In this document: one piece after another, positions 36,655 through 40,520 of the stretch
Layout: each line of letters begins with the position of its first letter
Numbering within the stretch: the stretch's first letter is position 1
Assembly (NCBI GenBank): GCA_017852795.1
Contig: JAFMKU010000015.1
Span: forward strand, 1-40,520
DNA: 40,520 bases
Direction: 5' to 3'
From: Candidatus Neomicrothrix sp.
GTDB taxonomy: Bacteria; Actinomycetota; Acidimicrobiia; Acidimicrobiales; Aldehydirespiratoraceae
Made by a program: the position numbers and the translations under genes
Notes under the pieces: generated by a model
The model's database searches: none
What the model was told of the DNA's origin: nothing
What the model saw: only the letters and a program-made list of their open reading frames with translations

Positions 36655-37605
36655 GTCGGCGTTGTCCTCTGACACCTCGGCGGGCGTCTGCTGGTCGGGA
36701 TTGGCACTGGCGGCGTGGCGGCGGGCCGCCAACGTGGCGTTGACTTCTGCCCCGAGCAGCAGCCCCATCGCCATCAGATACATCCAGACCACCAGGCTCA
36801 GCGCGCCGCCAAGCAACCCGAAAATCGCGTTGTCGCCATTCGAGGTGGAAGCCAAATACCGACTGAACCCCGCTGACACCACCGCCCACCAGGCCGAAGC
36901 GAGCAGCGCGCCCGGTAGATCGTGACGCCAAGGACTCCAACGGTTCGGGGCGAAGTGGTACAGCGAAGTGGCCCAAGCCACCAGCAACGCCACCACCACC
37001 GGCCAACGAAACCAGGTCCACAACACCGTGAACCATTCGGCGAACCCCCAGCGACGAGCCAGGTCAGGGCCTTCGCCCAGCAGCGGGCCGACCACGATGA
37101 GGATCAACACTGCGGCGGCTACCAGCAACGTAAACAAGGTCAGCACGAACCCAGCAACTCTGGTCGCCAGCCACCCTCGCCGGTGCTCGTGGTCGTAGGC
37201 GATGTCCAACGCCGAAACCACCGACACGAAACCACGAGACGCGGCGTACACGGTGAGCACCGCTCCCGCAGTCAACGCTCCACCATTGGTCGAAGCAAAC
37301 AGATCACCAACGGTGGTTCGCAACGAATTGTCCGACCCGAACACTTCGGTGACATTGCGCACCAGCCAACTCTCGATCTCGGCTGCCGAATCGGCACCAA
37401 TCACCGCGTCAGCAGATCCGAGCAGCGCCGCTAACGCGATCACCATCGGGAAAAACCCGAGCAACCCAAAGAACGCGATTTCTCCCGAAAGCCCCCCGAC
37501 CCGGTCACGACGCCACGCCGCGATCAGGTCAACAACGAACTGGTACAGCCATCGAACCAACCGGAATTTCGGCCTCAATGACGTTTCGGCACTCGCCCCC
37601 GACAT
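36652..37605 (-). CDS. YihY/BrkB family inner-membrane protein
   Basis: The 317-residue protein is an integral membrane protein with about six helices and the YihY/BrkB (formerly misnamed RNase BN) layout: AAWRRDRVGGLSGEIAFFGLLGFFPMVIALAA near the start, then AASRGFVSVVSALDIAYDHE, LYHFAPNRWSPWRHDLPGALLA and LLGGALSLVVWMYLMAMGLLLGAEVNATLA. The C-terminal ~30 residues are acidic and disordered. Its role in the family is not established. ATG 37605 is supported by TACCCT 6 nt upstream. The acyl-CoA dehydrogenase start is 10 nt after its stop. Confidence 0.92.
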   Translation of the reverse strand: MSGASAETSLRPKFRLVRWLYQFVVDLIAAWRRDRVGGLSGEIAFFGLLGFFPMVIALAALLGSADAVIGADSAAEIESWLVRNVTEVFGSDNSLRTTVGDLFASTNGGALTAGAVLTVYAASRGFVSVVSALDIAYDHEHRRGWLATRVAGFVLTLFTLLVAAAVLILIVVGPLLGEGPDLARRWGFAEWFTVLWTWFRWPVVVALLVAWATSLYHFAPNRWSPWRHDLPGALLASAWWAVVSAGFSRYLASTSNGDNAIFGLLGGALSLVVWMYLMAMGLLLGAEVNATLAARRHAASANPDQQTPAEVSEDNAD

Positions 37606-37611
37606 GTCTAG

Positions 37612-37621
37612 AGGGTACGGT
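37612..37621. promoter_or_regulatory. Divergent YihY / SnoaL-like promoter, -10 boxes sharing TA
   Basis: AGGGTACGGT gives TACCCT on the minus strand (6 nt before ATG 37605) and TACGGT on the plus strand (8 nt before ATG 37630). Both are full TANNNT matches and share the TA at 37616-37617. The start codons are only 24 nt apart. Confidence 0.55.
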
Positions 37622-37629
37622 GCCCGATC

Positions 37630-38091
37630 ATGGACGAGGCATCCGCAGCTACCACCACCATCTACGCCATCGCCGAAGCCATGGACGCCGCCGACTACCC
37701 CGCCTTGAACCGACTCCTGACCCACGCCCGCCTCGTGGATGGCCAATCCGGAACGGTGCTGACCGAAGGGGGCGATGCTGCCGTGGCCCACTTTCAGTCG
37801 ATCGTGAAAATCCACGACGACGGAACGTGGCGCACTCGTCATGTCACCACCAATCCGCAAGTAACCGTGGATGGCGATCAGGTGCAGGTTCGCTCGTATT
37901 ACACGGTGTTCCAACAAACCGAACGGCTTGCGTTGCAACCAATCATCGTGGGCCGCTACCAGGACACGCTTCAGAAGTTCGATGGTGAGTGGATGCTGAC
38001 CGAGCGCCGCTACTTCGCAGACCTCATCGGGGATCTCAGCGACCACCTGACGTTCACGCTCTCAGCGTCGGGGGACAGCTCCGAGCCGTAG
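37630..38091 (+). CDS. SnoaL-like (NTF2-fold) protein
   Basis: The 153-residue protein has the SnoaL-4 pattern: helix TIYAIAEAMDAADYPALNRLL, a sheet strand GDAAVAHFQSIV, TRHVTTNPQVTVDGDQVQVRSYYTVFQQ and WMLTERRYFADLIGDLSDHLTF. The LVDG segment after the first helix is where many members carry their first active-site Asp. It is a likely small hydratase/isomerase or ring-hydroxylase-like subunit; no substrate can be given. It is divergent from the YihY gene and 37 nt upstream of gpgS, which has its own -10. Confidence 0.8.
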   Translation: MDEASAATTTIYAIAEAMDAADYPALNRLLTHARLVDGQSGTVLTEGGDAAVAHFQSIVKIHDDGTWRTRHVTTNPQVTVDGDQVQVRSYYTVFQQTERLALQPIIVGRYQDTLQKFDGEWMLTERRYFADLIGDLSDHLTFTLSASGDSSEP

Positions 38092-38116
38092 ACGAGCGAA
38101 CGACCCGACGGCTGTC

Positions 38117-38122
38117 TAACCT
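38117..38122 (+). promoter_or_regulatory. -10 hexamer TAACCT of gpgS
   Basis: TAACCT is followed by 6 nt and ATG 38129, another leaderless layout. Confidence 0.5.
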
Positions 38123-38128
38123 GAAACC

Positions 38129-39046
38129 ATGACTGTCGAGCAGGCGCAGACGTTCAGCGCCGACGACTATTCGCTGGCCTCGCTTCAATCGAAGAAAGGT
38201 TCGACAACGGTTTCGGTCTGCATTCCTGCCCGCAACGAGGAGTCAACCATCGCCGCGATCGTCGATTCGGTAATTGCGCATTTCGGGCCTCACGTTGACG
38301 AAAAGCAACCGCTAGTCGACGAGGTACTGGTCATCGACGACCGCAGCACCGACGAGACCGCAGCCCGAGCGACCAGCGCCGGGGCTCGAGTCATTTCGGT
38401 CAATTCGGTCCTGCCTCAAGCCGGGGTCGGGAGCGGTAAAGGCAACGTGTTGTGGAAGAGCGTGGCGGCTTGCACCGGCGACATCATCGTCTGGGTCGAC
38501 GCCGACCTCCGCAGCTTCACCCCGTCCTACATTCTGGGACTGCTCGGCCCGTTGCTCAACGACCCACAGGTCGCGCTGGTCAAAGGCTTCTACGAACGAC
38601 CCGAACAAAACGGCAGCGGAGGCGGCCGAACCACCGAACTGATGGCCCGGCCTCTGCTGTCCACGTTCTTCCCGGAACTCGGAAGCATCCATCAACCGTT
38701 GAGCGGCGAGTACGCCAGCCGACGCTCGATCCTTGAGCAGGTTCCTTTCTCGCAGGGCTACGGCGTCGAAGTCGGTCTGCTGATTGATGTTGCTCGGCTG
38801 GTCGGGGTGCATCGCATCGCGCAAGTCGACCTCGGTGTTCGCATCCACCGAAACCGGCCGTTGAAAGCGCTTTCACCGCAGGCCATGGAGGTGCTTCACG
38901 CCGTGCTACGGCGGGCCGACAGCGTCAACACTGACGGTCTTGGCCGGTCGCTGATCCGGCCCGATGGGCCCCCGGTCGCGGTCCACACCGACGAGCGGCC
39001 TTCGCTGCTGTCCACACCTGGTTATCGCCAAACCGGTGGGGCGTGA
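38129..39046 (+). CDS. gpgS: Glucosyl-3-phosphoglycerate synthase
   Basis: GpgS transfers glucose from an NDP-glucose donor to 3-phosphoglycerate, the first step toward glucosylglycerate and, in mycobacteria, methylglucose lipopolysaccharide. The 305-residue GT-A enzyme has VSVCIPARNEESTIAAIV, EVLVIDDRSTDET, GSGKGNVLWKS (101-111), the metal-binding DAD (124-126), HQPLSGEYASRRSIL and, near the C terminus, QVDLGVRIHRNRP with the family His. Length and motifs agree with GT81 GpgS rather than generic GT2. No gpgP phosphatase is adjacent. The stop overlaps a possible GTG of the next frame, so the following SnoaL-like gene is probably in the same operon. Confidence 0.92.
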   Translation: MTVEQAQTFSADDYSLASLQSKKGSTTVSVCIPARNEESTIAAIVDSVIAHFGPHVDEKQPLVDEVLVIDDRSTDETAARATSAGARVISVNSVLPQAGVGSGKGNVLWKSVAACTGDIIVWVDADLRSFTPSYILGLLGPLLNDPQVALVKGFYERPEQNGSGGGRTTELMARPLLSTFFPELGSIHQPLSGEYASRRSILEQVPFSQGYGVEVGLLIDVARLVGVHRIAQVDLGVRIHRNRPLKALSPQAMEVLHAVLRRADSVNTDGLGRSLIRPDGPPVAVHTDERPSLLSTPGYRQTGGA

Positions 39047-39093
39047 CAGAATCATTCGGCATAATCCGACCTGACATCGAGAGGGGATCGATC

Positions 39094-39573
39094 ATGGGGC
39101 GTTGGAGCCGAGAAGAACTCGAAACCGAATTCGACTTGTACAAGGGGCGAGCCTTGCGGGCCGCTACCTCCGGTGACTGGCGGGCCTGGGCCGACCAGTT
39201 CACCGAAGACGCGACCTACATCGAACACCACTTCGGCACGTTCGGTGGGCGGGAAGCGATCTATCGCTGGATCCAGTCCACGATGAGTGAATGGCCCAAC
39301 AAGGAAATGACGTTCTTTCCCGTCGACTGGCATGTCATCGACGAGGACCGAGGCTGGGTGATTTTCAAAGTCCAGAACCGTTTCGGCGATCCCGGTGACG
39401 GTTCGGTGCATCAGGAATACAACATTTCGATCCTGCATTACGCCGGGCAGGGCCTTTGGAGTTACGAAGAGGACATTTACAACCCGGCCAAAATGGGGGA
39501 AATGGTGATGCAGTACCTCGCCCACAAGAAGGCGCTGTCCGCCGACGACGAAAAACCGGCTGAGCCCCGGTGA
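39094..39573 (+). CDS. SnoaL-like (NTF2-fold) protein
   Basis: The 159-residue protein begins MGRWSREELETEFDLYKGRALRAATSGDWRAWADQFTEDATYIEHHFG, a classical NTF2-fold start, followed by GREAIYRWIQSTM, VDWHVIDEDRGWVIFKVQNRFGDPG and SYEEDIYNPAKM. ATG 39094 has a strong GAGAGGGG ribosome-binding site 7 nt upstream and is preferred over GTG 39043, which overlaps the gpgS stop by 4 nt but adds 17 unconvincing residues. It is the third member of this fold in the window. The FMN-dependent oxidase gene starts 4 nt after its stop, suggesting a functional pair. Confidence 0.85.
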   Translation: MGRWSREELETEFDLYKGRALRAATSGDWRAWADQFTEDATYIEHHFGTFGGREAIYRWIQSTMSEWPNKEMTFFPVDWHVIDEDRGWVIFKVQNRFGDPGDGSVHQEYNISILHYAGQGLWSYEEDIYNPAKMGEMVMQYLAHKKALSADDEKPAEPR

Positions 39574-39577
39574 TGTG

Positions 39578-40520
39578 ATGCGTTCCGCCCTAACCGGGAC
39601 GGTGCGTTTTCGGCGGTTCCGGCTGCGTTCGCGTGACCGGCAACTCGAACGAGCGGGAGGGATCGGCGATCTTCGCCTGATGGCTCAACGACGTCTCCCG
39701 ACCGGGGTGTTCGACTACATCGACGGTGGGGCCGAAGACGAGTTGACGTTGCGGCGTAACGTCACGGCGTTTGACGAATATGACTTCGTCCCTCGGGTGC
39801 TCAACGATGTCAGCCAGATCGACACCAGCACAACCCTGCTCGGAACGCCGCTCGCCTTTCCGTTCGTGCTGGCCCCCACCGGTTTCACCCGGATCGCCGA
39901 CGCGCAAGGAGAGCTGGCGGTGGCCCGAGCCGCGCAACGAGCCGGCCTCCCCTACACCTTGTCGACGCTGGCCACTCGTTCGATCGAGGAGATTTCGGCG
40001 GTAAGCAACGGTCGCCGCTGGTTTCAGGTGTACGTCTGGCGCGACCGCGGACTCGTAACCGAGATGATCAACCGTGCGGCCGATGCCGGGTTTGAAGCAA
40101 TCGTGCCCTGCGTTGATCTAGCCACGTTTGGCCGCCGTGAACGTGACGTTCGCAACGGTTTCACGCTGCCACCCAAGATTGGGATCGGGACCGTTCTCGA
40201 CGGGCTCCGACATCCCGCCTGGACCGCAAACTTTCTGCGCGGTGGACCGATCCGTTTTGCCAACGTTTCGGAGGCCGATCCGAACGGAGAACGCGATGGA
40301 TCATCGGCGGTAGAACTCGCCGATTACGCCAACGAACAGTTAGATCCGTCGTTGACGTGGGACGACATCGAATGGCTTCGTTCGTTGTGGAACGGACCGT
40401 TTGTTCTCAAAGGAATCCAAAGCGTCGCTGACGCCCGCATCGCCGCTGATCTCGGTATCGACGCCATCTGCCTGTCGAACCACGGCGGGCGGCAACTAGA
40501 AGGTTCCCCGGCACCGGTTT
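39578..40520 (+). CDS. FMN-dependent alpha-hydroxyacid dehydrogenase/oxidase, 3' end cut by window
   Basis: The open frame from ATG 39578 (or GTG 39575) runs off the window and covers ~314 residues of an expected ~380. It has VFDYIDGGAEDELTLRRN, FVLAPTGFTR, RWFQVYVWRD, FGRRERDVRNGF, GPFVLKGIQSVADAR and CLSNHGGRQL, the FMN/substrate blocks of the LldD, glycolate oxidase and lactate monooxygenase family. These oxidise 2-hydroxyacids to 2-oxoacids. The last block holds the catalytic His and an Arg. The start lies 4 nt after the SnoaL-like gene stop, so the two genes are probably cotranscribed. The substrate cannot be named, and the final FMN-phosphate segment is outside the window. Confidence 0.93.
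   Translation, partial: MRSALTGTVRFRRFRLRSRDRQLERAGGIGDLRLMAQRRLPTGVFDYIDGGAEDELTLRRNVTAFDEYDFVPRVLNDVSQIDTSTTLLGTPLAFPFVLAPTGFTRIADAQGELAVARAAQRAGLPYTLSTLATRSIEEISAVSNGRRWFQVYVWRDRGLVTEMINRAADAGFEAIVPCVDLATFGRRERDVRNGFTLPPKIGIGTVLDGLRHPAWTANFLRGGPIRFANVSEADPNGERDGSSAVELADYANEQLDPSLTWDDIEWLRSLWNGPFVLKGIQSVADARIAADLGIDAICLSNHGGRQLEGSPAPV

Noticed and set aside
38129-40520. Mycofactocin cluster (glycosyltransferase plus LldD-like MftD)
   Set aside because: There is no mftA precursor, radical SAM mftC or mftB/E. The glycosyltransferase has GpgS motifs and the oxidase reads as a general FMN hydroxyacid enzyme.

Overview
The window is 40.5 kb of high-GC DNA densely packed with single-copy housekeeping genes on both strands. 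It holds 36 protein genes that I support (two cut by the window edges), four tRNA genes and one candidate small RNA. I see no transposase, phage gene, CRISPR array or rRNA. The content points to a free-living actinobacterium: a glucosyl-3-phosphoglycerate synthase, an F420-type luciferase-fold oxidoreductase, PccB-type carboxylase, acyl-CoA dehydrogenase and many leaderless-type starts. A mitochondrial-type aconitase and an AceK make a non-model lineage such as Acidimicrobiia more likely than Mycobacteriales or Streptomycetales. That placement is inference.

Layout. 1-5.7 kb: tail of a flavin monooxygenase, a dienelactone hydrolase, tRNA-Val(CAC), an amidase, and divergent murF and ddl, which act in consecutive steps of peptidoglycan precursor synthesis. 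5.7-11.5 kb: a TetR regulator divergent from a three-gene operon encoding an acyl-CoA reductase/HAD fusion, a LarA-fold protein and a PlsC acyltransferase, with a palindrome between regulator and operon. 11.5-23.2 kb: LLM oxidoreductase, aconitase, a membrane-anchored Hsp70-like protein with a Thr-rich stretch, an intergenic RNA candidate (possibly 6C type), a LysR regulator, an acyl-CoA carboxylase, citrate synthase, and AceK followed by a quinone oxidoreductase. Aconitase, citrate synthase and AceK form a loose TCA/glyoxylate-branch neighbourhood. 23.2-26.5 kb: SnoaL-like protein, chorismate mutase, tRNA-Val(GAC), tRNA-Cys, a small helical protein next to a LexA-like box, an SDR, an MBL-fold hydrolase and tRNA-Gly. 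26.6-33.2 kb: a minus-strand run of small membrane/acidic proteins, Fpg/Nei, MetX, an orphan adenine methyltransferase coupled to a DEAD-box helicase, an alkyltransferase-like protein and a class III cyclase. 33.2-40.5 kb: a serine hydrolase, Lgt, acyl-CoA dehydrogenase, a YihY/BrkB membrane protein, two more SnoaL-like proteins, GpgS and an FMN hydroxyacid oxidase cut by the window end.

Regulation. At about fifteen genes a TANNNT-like hexamer lies 6-9 nt before the start codon with little room for a ribosome-binding site, the architecture expected for leaderless mRNA. At three divergent gene pairs the two candidate -10 boxes share the same TA dinucleotide. The most interesting places are the LarA-like/reductase/acyltransferase operon, the possible SOS box beside a 69-residue protein, the C-rich-loop RNA candidate, and AceK in an actinobacterial setting.
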